Below, piece by piece: positions 7,084-15,187 of a stretch of 22,519 bases of DNA. Under the pieces are notes generated by a model, which saw only the letters and a list, made by a program, of their open reading frames with translations, was not told where the DNA came from and did no database searches. The translations under genes were made by a program, and so were the position numbers. Source of the DNA: a virus; IMG/VR virus record IMGVR_UViG_3300010885_068918, positions 1-22,519 of that record; one strand, given 5' to 3'. The first letter of the stretch is position 1; the number at the start of each line of letters is the position of its first letter.

Positions 7084-7271
7084 TTTTCTTCTTTTTTATT
7101 ATTAATTACACTTACCGTCTCGTCTACTAAATAAATTACGAGTCCAACCAGTCCGACGAGACATAAAAGCTGGATATACCCGTTTACGGGTCTACTTATG
7201 GCGTATTCGCCACACAGGGATGCGATTACAATAAATCCTAGCCACATCAGGAACACCTTAAAATACTTCAT
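7080..7271 (-). CDS. Small two-helix membrane protein
   Basis: This 63-residue protein has two hydrophobic stretches (about residues 4-22 and 32-52), a short loop containing SRPVNGY, and a charged C-terminus (NNKKEEK). Its stop overlaps the start of the SPFH gene by four bases (ATGA), so it is coupled to SPFH synthesis. No family is recognised. It pairs with the similar-sized two-helix protein on the other side of SPFH, although the two sequences are not obviously related. Confidence 0.72.
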   Translation of the reverse strand: MKYFKVFLMWLGFIVIASLCGEYAISRPVNGYIQLLCLVGLVGLVIYLVDETVSVINNKKEEK

Positions 7272-7326
7272 TAATTATTTTTTAATTATTTAAAACAAAT
7301 ATGGGATTTAATCCGTGGGGAAAAAA

Positions 7327-7992
7327 TTATTTGCTAATTGCTATTATGTAGCTCGGGTATTTTTTATCTATGATTTCCCCTCCTTCATATTTGGCTCTTG
7401 GGAAAACTATTCCCCTATCAGATTTAATCTTATACATTCCTTCCTCCGTGAGCTCTATTATAATCCCAGGTTCTGGCTGGCCTAAAAATGTTACAACAAC
7501 CCTAGTTCCTACTTTTAACGTGTGTTTTTTATTTACAGGGGGAGCATTTTTATCAACTTTGGGATTTCTTTTAGGTTGTTTTATATAAGCTGGTTTCTTT
7601 TCTATAACCTCAGTTTCTTCCACTACTTCTTCTATTTCGATTTCTTTAGCTTTCGGAACCGTAATTTTTTTAACCGGTGGTTTTTGTGGTTTAGGTAAAA
7701 CTTTTTTATCCTCTTTTAATGTAGGTTTCTTTGCGGGTATCTCTTTCTTTATCTGATTTTTAATTACCCGTATTTTATTCTCTGTTTCTTTTTTCGGAGG
7801 GGTAACCCCACGGGGTAAGGGATTTTTTTCCTTGACGATCTGTTTAACCGGATCTACTTTTTTATTAACCTTAGCTTTTACTATGGTAACTTCTTTTTTA
7901 GGCGGGGAAACTTTAGCTACAGGAAGCTTTTTAGCCTCCGTTACATTTTTAACCGGTTCTTCAAATAGTGGTTCAATTTTTTTCCTTGCCAT
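7327..7992 (-). CDS. Lys/Pro-rich protein with a C-terminal SH3/KOW-like domain
   Basis: The first 150 or so of 221 residues are low-complexity Lys/Pro/Val/Glu sequence with irregular repeats such as KKEVTIVKAKVNKKVDP and KPPVKKITVPK, very likely disordered and strongly basic. The last 65 residues look folded: HTLKVGTRVVVTFLGQPEPG, then GMYKIKSDRGIVFPRAKYEGG, a pattern like small SH3/KOW-type beta barrels. The basic tail may bind DNA, RNA or an acidic partner, or act as a flexible linker; this is inference. TATAAATA lies on the coding strand at 8008-8001, just before the start, but overlaps the end of the upstream gene. Confidence 0.78.
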   Translation of the reverse strand: MARKKIEPLFEEPVKNVTEAKKLPVAKVSPPKKEVTIVKAKVNKKVDPVKQIVKEKNPLPRGVTPPKKETENKIRVIKNQIKKEIPAKKPTLKEDKKVLPKPQKPPVKKITVPKAKEIEIEEVVEETEVIEKKPAYIKQPKRNPKVDKNAPPVNKKHTLKVGTRVVVTFLGQPEPGIIIELTEEGMYKIKSDRGIVFPRAKYEGGEIIDKKYPSYIIAISK

Positions 7993-7999
7993 TTTTTAA

Positions 8000-8227
8000 T
8001 TATTTATAAAATTCTACTTCTTCTAATGGATAAGAGTTTCCTTTATCTGAAATTATAATAATCTCGGCAGGAGCAGGAACCCAATTTTTTTTCACCAATT
8101 TCATCGTTTCATAAATAACAACCCTATAACAAATTATACTTTCGGTAGAAGAACCATATTTAGAATTGTATCTAAATTTTTTCCCTTCGTACATTTCCCT
8201 TATACTTTCGTAATATTGATCTTTCAT
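8000..8227 (-). CDS. Hypothetical protein, 75 residues
   Basis: No family is recognised. The sequence reads like a small beta-rich domain: KFRYNSKYGS, IICYRVVIYETMKLV and AEIIIISDKGNSYPLEEVEFY. The ending resembles that of surface- or metal-binding phage accessory proteins, but the match is too weak to name. The start overlaps the stop of the upstream phosphoesterase gene by four bases (ATGA). Confidence 0.68.
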   Translation of the reverse strand: MKDQYYESIREMYEGKKFRYNSKYGSSTESIICYRVVIYETMKLVKKNWVPAPAEIIIISDKGNSYPLEEVEFYK

Positions 8228-8745
8228 CTTTCTATACCTAATTCATCTAAAGTTTTTGGCTTATAATCTACATGTTCACATGAAACGCAAATGTAACGTT
8301 CGTCTGGTATTGAATCTATTTTATATCCCCATTCGTAGACATCTTTCGTAACTAATTTCTCGTGAATGTGTCCGTGAATATTCTTATTTACCCGATATTC
8401 TAATTCCGATTCATGAACCGGACAATGGGTAAGCCAAACCCCTTTATATTTTATCATCCCGCATACTCTATCCACATACTTTAGAAGCTCAGGAACATCC
8501 TGAGGTCTATCGTGATTACCAAGTATAACTATCTTTCTACCATTTAGAGAATCTAATCTATAATAATTTTTGGAATTCTCCATCGTAATATCTCCTAGTA
8601 TATAGGTTAAATCTCTTTTACCCACTACCGAATTCCATTGATCCACTATATACTCATCATGAGAAAATTCATCTTGGAATTTTCTCATTTTGGCCATGTT
8701 GGTATGGCCCAAATGCAAATCTGCTATGAATCTTACTGTACACAT
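8224..8745 (-). CDS. Calcineurin-like metallophosphoesterase (phage/YfcE-like)
   Basis: This 173-residue protein carries all motifs of the fold: D9-x-H11, G51-D52, G76-N77-H78-D79, H107 in LTHCPVHE, and G125-H126-I127-H128. The C-terminal CEHVDYKPKTLDEL is typical of the short phosphoesterases common in phages and bacteria. It would hydrolyse a phosphomonoester or phosphodiester with two metals; the substrate is unknown. It is unlike the MPPED-like enzyme at 1818-2486 and the LpxH-like one at 18336-19028, so the three are not recent duplicates. TAATG and ATGA junctions link it to both neighbours. Confidence 0.9.
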   Translation of the reverse strand: MCTVRFIADLHLGHTNMAKMRKFQDEFSHDEYIVDQWNSVVGKRDLTYILGDITMENSKNYYRLDSLNGRKIVILGNHDRPQDVPELLKYVDRVCGMIKYKGVWLTHCPVHESELEYRVNKNIHGHIHEKLVTKDVYEWGYKIDSIPDERYICVSCEHVDYKPKTLDELGIER

Positions 8746-9236
8746 TATGAAAAATCTATTGCGGAAGAAACTCTAAGTCCATCTACTATTTTATCCCAAT
8801 GAGTTGGACCCCAAGTATGTCTTCCTTCTTTACTCTGTTCTTCTTCGTATTTTAAATCATGAACCAACCCATCCGGATGGCCCCATTCGAGAGCCATGGT
8901 TATAAATTCTTCAATCCCCTGTTCTTCCCCGTATTCATTAACTACTCTTCCACCTCTTATGAAATTTAAAAGCTCTTCTTTATTAGAATAAAATTTATCA
9001 TTGTGAAAATTCCAACAAAATTTCCATCCTCCCGATCTTTTACCTAAATGAATAGATGTTTCGTGAGTAAAATTATCCCAAGGAGAAAAATGATCCCAGG
9101 TATCATCTTGCGGAACCCTAAATTTATTTTCTACGGAAGAAGGGCTTAAATCCATTTTTCTTATTTCGGAAAGAAGTCTATTCTTTCTATCCTCTATTTC
9201 TTTAGCTGTTGGTATTCTATAATAGTTAGTTCCCAT
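8745..9236 (-). CDS. Conserved phage-type MGTNYY-family hypothetical protein
   Basis: This 163-residue protein starts MGTNYYRIP and has TSIHLGKRSGGWKFCWNFH near residues 60-78. This N-terminus plus the HLGK/HIGK...GW.F motif is the hallmark of a small family found in many phages, of unknown function. The C-terminal part (HTWGPTHWDKIVDGL) is less conserved. The start is well fixed by the family N-terminus. The 90 or so bases before it contain a 9-bp AT-rich tandem repeat and an unexplained open frame. Confidence 0.8.
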   Translation of the reverse strand: MGTNYYRIPTAKEIEDRKNRLLSEIRKMDLSPSSVENKFRVPQDDTWDHFSPWDNFTHETSIHLGKRSGGWKFCWNFHNDKFYSNKEELLNFIRGGRVVNEYGEEQGIEEFITMALEWGHPDGLVHDLKYEEEQSKEGRHTWGPTHWDKIVDGLRVSSAIDFS

Positions 9237-9327
9237 ATTTTATTATTTTTATTATTTTTATTATTTTAGCGAATTCAAGTTCTTTCAGATCTGTATACGA
9301 AACCCACCATTCTAAATCTTTATCTAG
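9226..9327 (-). other. In-frame open tail after the stop of the 92-residue gene
   Basis: Directly after the TAA stop at 9330-9328 the same frame stays open for 33 more codons, beginning LDKDLEWWVSYTDLKELEF and ending KIIKIIKIIKYGN, with a stop at 9226-9228. No normal start codon opens the segment. Its composition looks protein-like, and the joined frame would end by overlapping the next gene by 11 bases, the kind of junction seen throughout this region. It may be the former C-terminus of the upstream protein, cut off by a nonsense change, or a remnant of a separate small gene. Confidence 0.35.
9242..9267. repeat. 9-bp AT-rich tandem repeat, about 2.9 copies
   Basis: The unit ATTATTTTT occurs twice at 9242-9259, with an eight-base partial third copy at 9260-9267. 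It lies immediately upstream of the MGTNYY-family gene and, on the - strand, reads AAAAATAAT repeated. It could be an A-rich translation-initiation region of the Bacteroidota kind. Being a multiple of three, it also encodes a KII repeat in the open frame described at 9226-9327. Confidence 0.8.
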
Positions 9328-9606
9328 TTAAACCTTTCTTTTTTTGTCATTTTTTAAAAAATTAGGTAAACTGATTACTACCCATGATTTAATTACTAAT
9401 AAGTTTATCCCCAACAGATATTTGGATATTCCTCTTCCCGATTTGGATTTGTCAAATTTGCTAGATAGATTACTGACAAATAATCCTAAATGAAATTTTC
9501 TAAATTCGGTAGACCAAGGTCTTTCATTCATTTCTTCAGAATCCCAATAATGTCTAATAATAAAAACGTAGATATACTCACCAAAGGAAAATCTCTTTTT
9601 AATCAT
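9328..9606 (-). CDS. Hypothetical protein, 92 residues, possibly truncated
   Basis: No family is recognised. The protein is basic and aromatic, with a moderately hydrophobic stretch YLLGINLLVIKSWVVISL at about residues 63-80 and a very basic end (NDKKRKV). The start lies 8 bases inside the 3' end of the upstream gene. The frame remains open after the stop codon, so the protein may once have been about 126 residues. Confidence 0.62.
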   Translation of the reverse strand: MIKKRFSFGEYIYVFIIRHYWDSEEMNERPWSTEFRKFHLGLFVSNLSSKFDKSKSGRGISKYLLGINLLVIKSWVVISLPNFLKNDKKRKV

Positions 9607-9844
9607 TTTCGAAAAATTTCATCGTTACCACCATCTGGGTTGGGATTTGAAAAGTTTGTCCTACTGCAGTGTTATATTTAATCGGTCCATCTTCTTCTGC
9701 TTCTGTAACTTCAAATGTACTTAGCTCTCTATTAAAATGTATTAATCTAGCTCTTAGAGTAGAAGATACATTAGTAGAAACAATTTTTCCTATGCACTCT
9801 TTTAAATCATCTACTATTTGAATCCTTGGTGTTATTGGTCTCAT
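9599..9844 (-). CDS. Hypothetical protein, 81 residues
   Basis: This small, probably beta-rich protein (CIGKIVSTNVSSTLRARLIHF, then STFEVTEAEEDGPIKY and a C-terminal MVVTMKFFEND) has no recognised family. It overlaps its downstream neighbour by 8 bases and its upstream neighbour by four (ATGA). The internal pattern is consistent with a small barrel or accessory domain; nothing indicates catalysis. Confidence 0.7.
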   Translation of the reverse strand: MRPITPRIQIVDDLKECIGKIVSTNVSSTLRARLIHFNRELSTFEVTEAEEDGPIKYNTAVGQTFQIPTQMVVTMKFFEND

Positions 9845-10227
9845 TTTAGTTTATTATGTTTTTCTAAATATTCCCATGTCGATTCTATAGAATAGAATAT
9901 GGGATTTCCATTTTCATCTTTAGCCCCGTGGATATCTTCTTTCTCCCCATTTATAGATTTAAAGATATCTTCAGGGTTTTTATTTATTGTTTTGTATTTG
10001 GACCAATCTTTTTCCCCGAAATCATTTTCGAAAATAAACCAGCTAATCCAATCTACCCCCGCCTCATCATAGTGGGATTTCATTAAGCAACCAAATTGGG
10101 AATCAAAAATTTCAGAAATTTTATATTTTCCCTCCGTGAAATCAAATCCTATGGAATAAAGATCTGAGATCATATTAAGACCTTTACGGTATTCGGTAAT
10201 AGCTTCTAGAAAAATTTCGTATTTCAT
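9841..10227 (-). CDS. Conserved phage-type hypothetical protein
   Basis: This 128-residue protein has VDWISWFIFENDFGEKDW near residues 58-75, a motif I associate with small phage proteins of unknown role, and a C-terminal SIESTWEYLEKHNK. The N-terminal third is helical (IFLEAITEYRKGL). It is acidic, soluble and coupled to both neighbours through ATGA overlaps. No function is proposed. Confidence 0.72.
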   Translation of the reverse strand: MKYEIFLEAITEYRKGLNMISDLYSIGFDFTEGKYKISEIFDSQFGCLMKSHYDEAGVDWISWFIFENDFGEKDWSKYKTINKNPEDIFKSINGEKEDIHGAKDENGNPIFYSIESTWEYLEKHNKLK

Positions 10228-10769
10228 TGTAAGTATTTTATTATTCTTTCTTTAATGCCACTTTGTTTAATACCTTCTGTACTCTTAGGTGTTAACACAA
10301 AATTATCTAGTCCCCAATCTCTCCAATTCTCACCATTCTCACCCATATCCAAATCATCAACTGCAACCCAATGAGTTATTTCTGGATGATTATGTAGATA
10401 TTGTTTTATTTCAATTGATCTAGTTTGTTCCAAATCCCATTGTGGTGACCACATAAAATTGTTTCCATGAACGGTACATTCACTTAACATCGGTGTTAAG
10501 TCTATTGGTGGTTTAATACCTCTAGTTATATACATTTCTTTCATTTGTTCTAATGTACCCCATCTTTTCCAATCTGAAGAGATAACTAATTCACATCCTG
10601 TTTCCTCAATAATTTTTTTGAGTACTTTAATTGCCTTATCGTCAAAATCATCCATTCTTACATCTAAAGGGGTTTCGGGATTACTATTGTATCCTTTTTT
10701 CTTAAATCTACCTCCCCAGTTGTTCGCCAAACATATCACACCATCATGATCCAAAAATATTACTTTCAT
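10224..10769 (-). CDS. HAD-like phosphatase (HAD_18-like), copy A
   Basis: This 181-residue protein starts MKVIFLDHDGV, giving D7 and D9 of HAD motif I. ELVISSDWKRWG near residues 60-71 supplies the motif II Ser in a form typical of the HAD_18-like family, and HWVAVDDLDMGENG near residue 133 supplies the acidic motif IV. Related proteins are predicted phosphatases of small molecules or nucleic-acid ends; the substrate is unknown. It shares N-terminus, motif order and the HNHPE-like segment with the next gene upstream, so the two are paralogues. Junctions are ATGA on one side and TAATG on the other. Confidence 0.82.
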   Translation of the reverse strand: MKVIFLDHDGVICLANNWGGRFKKKGYNSNPETPLDVRMDDFDDKAIKVLKKIIEETGCELVISSDWKRWGTLEQMKEMYITRGIKPPIDLTPMLSECTVHGNNFMWSPQWDLEQTRSIEIKQYLHNHPEITHWVAVDDLDMGENGENWRDWGLDNFVLTPKSTEGIKQSGIKERIIKYLQ

Positions 10770-11401
10770 TATACAGTTTTTATTAGTTTTTCATAATTAC
10801 CTTTATGCTCAAATTGTCTATTAATTCTATATAAATGATTTGGATTCAAACCAAACCAACCATCACAATGGTGAAATTTACAAAATTGTTCAGGTAACAT
10901 ATCACTATCGTCATCTAATATCGCATAATCTTCAACCTCTGGGTGGTTATCCAACCATTCTTGTATTTCTTCACCTCTTAGTGTTTTTCTATCCCCAGTG
11001 ATACCAACATAAGTACCTGGTTTAAAACCCAATAATTGAAAAGCGTCTTCCCACCTTTCTGGTGTTGATTTATAACCCTTAACACCGAAATGATGTTTCC
11101 AAGTAGAAGATACACATATCTTAGTGTTAGTCTCATTGCACCACTCACTTAACCACTTCCATTTATCTGAACAAGTCTCTTCATTTAACCTATCCATTTG
11201 ATATTCAAAAGTATAATGTGAGTCTGGTATTTTATAATCTAATAAAGAAACCCCCTTAGTTTTGATTCTAAACAATTTTTTAAAAACACGTTTGGTTACC
11301 CACCAGTAAGTAATCGGTTTTAACCATCTTCGTTTATGTCTTTTGTGATAGAATTCTCTAGAATTCATTACACCATCAATATCTAAAAATATTACTTTCA
11401 T
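10769..11401 (-). CDS. HAD-like phosphatase (HAD_18-like), copy B
   Basis: This 210-residue protein is a paralogue of its downstream neighbour. It starts MKVIFLDIDGVMNSREFYH (D7, D9), has CVSSTWKHHFG in place of VISSDWK, and DNHPEVEDYAILDDDSDML as motif IV. It differs by a basic insert of about 35 residues after motif I (KRHKRRWLKPITYWW and VFKKLFRIKTK), which may be a cap or an interaction surface. It is predicted to be a phosphatase with unknown substrate. The start is coupled to the 35-residue membrane peptide gene upstream (TAATG). Confidence 0.82.
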   Translation of the reverse strand: MKVIFLDIDGVMNSREFYHKRHKRRWLKPITYWWVTKRVFKKLFRIKTKGVSLLDYKIPDSHYTFEYQMDRLNEETCSDKWKWLSEWCNETNTKICVSSTWKHHFGVKGYKSTPERWEDAFQLLGFKPGTYVGITGDRKTLRGEEIQEWLDNHPEVEDYAILDDDSDMLPEQFCKFHHCDGWFGLNPNHLYRINRQFEHKGNYEKLIKTV

Positions 11402-11508
11402 TAGTATTTATTTTTTCTATTTCTATTTCTATCTTTTATAGATTCGATCAATGAAAAACCAGAGATTAAAACCAAAATAAATAAAATAAAAATATTTAGA
11501 ATTTCCAT
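11401..11508 (-). CDS. Single-span membrane peptide, 35 residues
   Basis: A complete short frame runs from ATG at 11508 to a TAA whose last base pairs overlap the next ATG (TAATG at 11403-11399). It begins with the hydrophobic span MEILNIFILFILVLISGFSL and ends in a strongly basic tail (DRNRNRKNKY). One membrane helix with a positively charged tail predicts an inner-membrane peptide with the tail in the cytoplasm. The exact coupling to the HAD gene and the clean membrane profile favour a real gene despite its length. Confidence 0.65.
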   Translation of the reverse strand: MEILNIFILFILVLISGFSLIESIKDRNRNRKNKY

Positions 11509-11537
11509 AAATATAAGTTTTTTTCCGTATAAAAAAA

Positions 11538-14204
11538 TTAGTTGATATTGGGGGAAAGAGATTTTTTGCCTTCTTCTAATGTAATATTTTTTCGATTTGA
11601 ATAATCTATAACCTGATCCTCTAATATTTTGCCAAGACCAAAATATTTAGAATCCGGATGCCCAAAATACCATCCGCTAACGGAGGATGCCGGAAACATT
11701 GCTAGGTTTTCTGTTAATGAAATTCCTATTAACTCATTGACCTTAAGTATATTAAAAAGATCTATTTTTTCTAGATGGCTTGGACATGCAGGATATCCAG
11801 GAGCAGGACGAATTCCCCTGTATTTTTCTTTAATTAAATCCTCATTAGAAAGAATTTCATATTCCGAATATCCCCAATGCTTAGATCTTACCTCTCTGTG
11901 TAGGTATTCAGCAAGTCCTTCCGCAAGTCTATCTGCTATAGCTTTAAGCATTATAGAATTATAATCATCTTGATCATCTTCAAACTCTTTTATTTTTTCT
12001 TCGATATTAAATCCAGAGGAAACTGCAAAAGCACCAATATAATCAACTATACCCGATTCTTTAGGGGATATAAAATCAGAAAGAGATATATTAGGTTGTC
12101 CTTCTACCTTTTTAGTTTGTTGTCTTAGACAATGCTGGATTCCGATAATCTTATTAAAATCTTTTGGATCGTAAATTTCAATATCTTCACCTACCGAATT
12201 GCATGGGAATAACCCAAATATTGCTCTAGCTTCTATCCATTTCTCTTCTATTATCAGGGATAACATTTTTTGGGCGTCCTCAAATAATCTTTCTGCCGCT
12301 TCCCCTACTATTTCATCTGAGAGAATTCTTGGGTATTTTCCATGAAGATCCCAGGTTTGAAAGAATGGTGTCCAATCAATAAATTTACTAATTTCTCTTA
12401 TGTCTATGTCTTTCATAACTTTAACCCCTAAAAAATGAGGACGAAATATAGATTTCTGATTAAAGTCTAATTTTAATTTGTTTTTTCTAGCCTCTTCTAT
12501 AGACAATAATTCTTTATTTTCCCTGTGTTTTTTGTGGTGAGTTCTAATTCTTTCATACTCTAATTTTATCTCTTTTACGAAATTATCTTTTTTCTTTCCT
12601 AATAAACTCTCAACAACAGTTACTGATCTAGAAGCATCTAATACATGAACTACTTGGCCCTTAGTGTAGATTTCCTCTATCTTTACCGCAGTGTGGACCT
12701 TAGATGTTGTTGCTCCTCCTATTAGTAAAGGAATATCAAGACCCCTTCTTTCCATTTCTTTAGCTATATAGACCATTTCGTCTAGAGAAGGAGTTATCAA
12801 TCCACTAAGACCTATAGCATCCACATTTTCTTTAATTGCAGCTTCTATAATTTTTTCGGCAGGAACCATTACCCCTAGATCTATTACCTCGTAGTTATTA
12901 CACCCAAGAACAACACCAACGATATTTTTTCCAATATCATGGACATCACCTTTTACAGTAGCCATTAAGATTTTCCCGGAATAAGAAGATATACCTCCTT
13001 TTTCCTCTTCTATAAAAGGAAGAAGATACCCAACTGCTTTTTTCATAACCCGTGCAGATTTTACAACCTGGGGTAAAAACATCTTTCCGCTACCAAATAA
13101 ATCACCAACTACATTCATACCGTCCATCAAAGGTCCTTCTATTACTTGTATTGGTCTATCATATAACTTTCTACATTCTTCTACATCTTCTTCGATGTAA
13201 TCAACTATTCCTTTAACTAATGAATGTGAAAGCCGGTCTTGTACTGTATTATTTCTCCATGATAAATCTAATTCTTTTCTGTGAACCCCTCCTTTTACGG
13301 TTTCAGAAAGAATCAATAGTCTTTCTGTTGCATCTTCTCTCTTATTGAAAAGTACATCCTCCACGTGGTTTAGCAATACAGGATCGATTTCTGAATATAC
13401 ACCTAACATACTAGGATTGACTATACCCATACCCATACCATTTTGGATAGCATGGTAAAGAAAAGCTGAATGCATAGCTTCTCTAACTTTATCATTTCCA
13501 CGAAAGGAAAAAGAAACATTAGAAACACCTCCGCTAACATGTGCACCTGGAAGATTATCTTTGATCCATTTAGTTGCTCTGAAGAAATCTATTGCATTAT
13601 TATTATGCTCTTCCATTCCGGTTGCAACAGGAAAGATATTGGGATCAAAAATAATATCCTCTTTTGCAAAATAAACAACATCAACTAAAATATCATATGA
13701 TCTTTTACAAATTTCTATTCTTCTTTCGTAGCTATCTGCTTGACCGTCCTCATCAAAAGCCATTACTATAACAGCAGCACCGAATCTTTTAATTATTTTG
13801 GCTTGCTTTATAAAATTTTCTTCTCCTTCTTTAAGAGAGATTGAATTGACTACCCCTTTACCTTGTATACATTTTAGACCTGCTTCTATAATTTCCCATT
13901 TTGAGCTGTCAATCATAATAGGAACTCTAGAGATATCAGGTTCGGATGCTATTAGATTTAGAAATTTAATCATGGATTCTTTACCATCGATCATTCCTTC
14001 ATCCATATTAATATCAATAATCTGAGCTCCTCCCTCTACTTGTTCTTTTGCAACCGATAATGCAGCTTCAAAATCCCCTTCTTTTATAAGACGCAGAAAA
14101 GCTTTAGAGCCCGTAACATTGGTTCTTTCCCCTATGTTTATAAAATTAGATTCTTTTGTGGCAATAAGAGGTTCTAAACCTGATAGTTTTAAAGTTTCTT
14201 CCAT
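11538..14204 (-). CDS. metH: Cobalamin-dependent methionine synthase, folate/B12/activation subunit
   Basis: This 888-residue protein matches MetH without the N-terminal homocysteine domain. The pterin-binding domain is at about 18-290 ([30 protein letters not shown]). The cobalamin cap follows at about 320-400, then the B12-binding Rossmann domain (DVHDIG 420-425 with axial ligand H422, SGLITPS, GGATTS). The SAM-dependent activation domain is at about 580-888 ([19 protein letters not shown] at 799-808, [20 protein letters not shown]). All key motifs are intact, so it should transfer the methyl group from methyl-THF through cobalamin to homocysteine with its partner gene upstream, which it overlaps by 16 bases. 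The split is usual in Bacteroidota hosts. In phage surroundings it would be an auxiliary metabolic gene. No cobalamin riboswitch is apparent. Confidence 0.95.
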   Translation of the reverse strand: MEETLKLSGLEPLIATKESNFINIGERTNVTGSKAFLRLIKEGDFEAALSVAKEQVEGGAQIIDINMDEGMIDGKESMIKFLNLIASEPDISRVPIMIDSSKWEIIEAGLKCIQGKGVVNSISLKEGEENFIKQAKIIKRFGAAVIVMAFDEDGQADSYERRIEICKRSYDILVDVVYFAKEDIIFDPNIFPVATGMEEHNNNAIDFFRATKWIKDNLPGAHVSGGVSNVSFSFRGNDKVREAMHSAFLYHAIQNGMGMGIVNPSMLGVYSEIDPVLLNHVEDVLFNKREDATERLLILSETVKGGVHRKELDLSWRNNTVQDRLSHSLVKGIVDYIEEDVEECRKLYDRPIQVIEGPLMDGMNVVGDLFGSGKMFLPQVVKSARVMKKAVGYLLPFIEEEKGGISSYSGKILMATVKGDVHDIGKNIVGVVLGCNNYEVIDLGVMVPAEKIIEAAIKENVDAIGLSGLITPSLDEMVYIAKEMERRGLDIPLLIGGATTSKVHTAVKIEEIYTKGQVVHVLDASRSVTVVESLLGKKKDNFVKEIKLEYERIRTHHKKHRENKELLSIEEARKNKLKLDFNQKSIFRPHFLGVKVMKDIDIREISKFIDWTPFFQTWDLHGKYPRILSDEIVGEAAERLFEDAQKMLSLIIEEKWIEARAIFGLFPCNSVGEDIEIYDPKDFNKIIGIQHCLRQQTKKVEGQPNISLSDFISPKESGIVDYIGAFAVSSGFNIEEKIKEFEDDQDDYNSIMLKAIADRLAEGLAEYLHREVRSKHWGYSEYEILSNEDLIKEKYRGIRPAPGYPACPSHLEKIDLFNILKVNELIGISLTENLAMFPASSVSGWYFGHPDSKYFGLGKILEDQVIDYSNRKNITLEEGKKSLSPNIN

Positions 14205-15187
14205 TTTCTAGGAGAATATTTTTTTGTTAAGTTTGATATTTCTCTGATGTGATCTGGGGTTGTTCCGCAACACCCTCCAATTATATTAATTAACCCTTCC
14301 TTTAAAAATTCTTCAATTTGAGAAGCCATCATTTCTGGGGTTTCGTCGTATTTCCCAAATTCGTTTGGTAATCCTGCATTAGGGTGTGCGCTTACACCAA
14401 ACTTAGCTTTTTGGCTAAGTATTTGAAGGTAAGGTCGCATTAAATTTGCTCCAAGAGCACAATTTAAACCAATGCTCATTATTGGAATATGGGATAATGA
14501 TATTAGAAATGCTTCTGTTGTTTGTCCGGTTAATGTTCTTCCACTCTGATCCGTAATTGTTCCAGAAATCATAATAGGTAGATGTATATTTTTTTCTTCT
14601 AACACTTCATCAATTGCATATAAAGCAGCTTTTGCATTTAATGTATCGAATATTGTTTCCACTAAAAGAATATCAACACCTCCTTCTATAAGAGCCGTAA
14701 TTTGTTCTCTATAAGATTCAACTAATTGGTCAAAAGATATTGATCTAAATCCAGGATCGTTTACGTCAGGTGAGATGGAAGTAGTTCTATTAGTAGGTCC
14801 AATTGATCCTGCTACAAATCTAGGTTTATCTGGGGTTTTCTTTGTGAACTCTTCTGCTGCTTCTTTAGCAATTATTGCAGATCTATAATTCAAATCATAT
14901 ACAATTTCTTCTAGCCCATAATCCGATTGGGATATGGATGTACTAGAAAAAGTATTAGTCTCTATTATATCTGCACCAGCTTCTAAATACTTACAATGTA
15001 TTTCTTTTATTATATCAGGACGGGTTAGGGATAATATATCATTATTACCTTTTAGCGAGCTTTCGTGGGATTCGAATCTTCCTTTTCTAAAATCTTCTTC
15101 TGTTAGATTATATCTTTGGAGCATGGTTCCCATAGCTCCGTCCAGTACAAGAATTCTTTCTTCTAGTATTTCTTCTATTAAATTCAT
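14189..15187 (-). CDS. metH: Methionine synthase homocysteine-binding subunit (MetH N-terminal domain)
   Basis: This 332-residue protein is the homocysteine S-methyltransferase barrel that forms the N-terminus of single-chain MetH. It shows [13 protein letters not shown] (12-24), [20 protein letters not shown] (71-90), [10 protein letters not shown] (126-135), GLNCALGA (240-247) and [13 protein letters not shown] (302-314). C243, C306 and C307 are the zinc ligands that activate homocysteine. It would work with the 888-residue protein encoded next, whose start it overlaps by 16 bases. It is complete, with no missing residue, and coupled by TAATG to the thioesterase gene upstream. A stand-alone betaine- or S-methylmethionine-type methyltransferase is less likely given the neighbouring rest of MetH. 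Confidence 0.94.
   Translation of the reverse strand: MNLIEEILEERILVLDGAMGTMLQRYNLTEEDFRKGRFESHESSLKGNNDILSLTRPDIIKEIHCKYLEAGADIIETNTFSSTSISQSDYGLEEIVYDLNYRSAIIAKEAAEEFTKKTPDKPRFVAGSIGPTNRTTSISPDVNDPGFRSISFDQLVESYREQITALIEGGVDILLVETIFDTLNAKAALYAIDEVLEEKNIHLPIMISGTITDQSGRTLTGQTTEAFLISLSHIPIMSIGLNCALGANLMRPYLQILSQKAKFGVSAHPNAGLPNEFGKYDETPEMMASQIEEFLKEGLINIIGGCCGTTPDHIREISNLTKKYSPRKWKKL

Noticed and set aside
11629-14025. Open frames on the + strand opposite metH.
   Set aside because: They are antisense to a fully conserved enzyme and have no family features.
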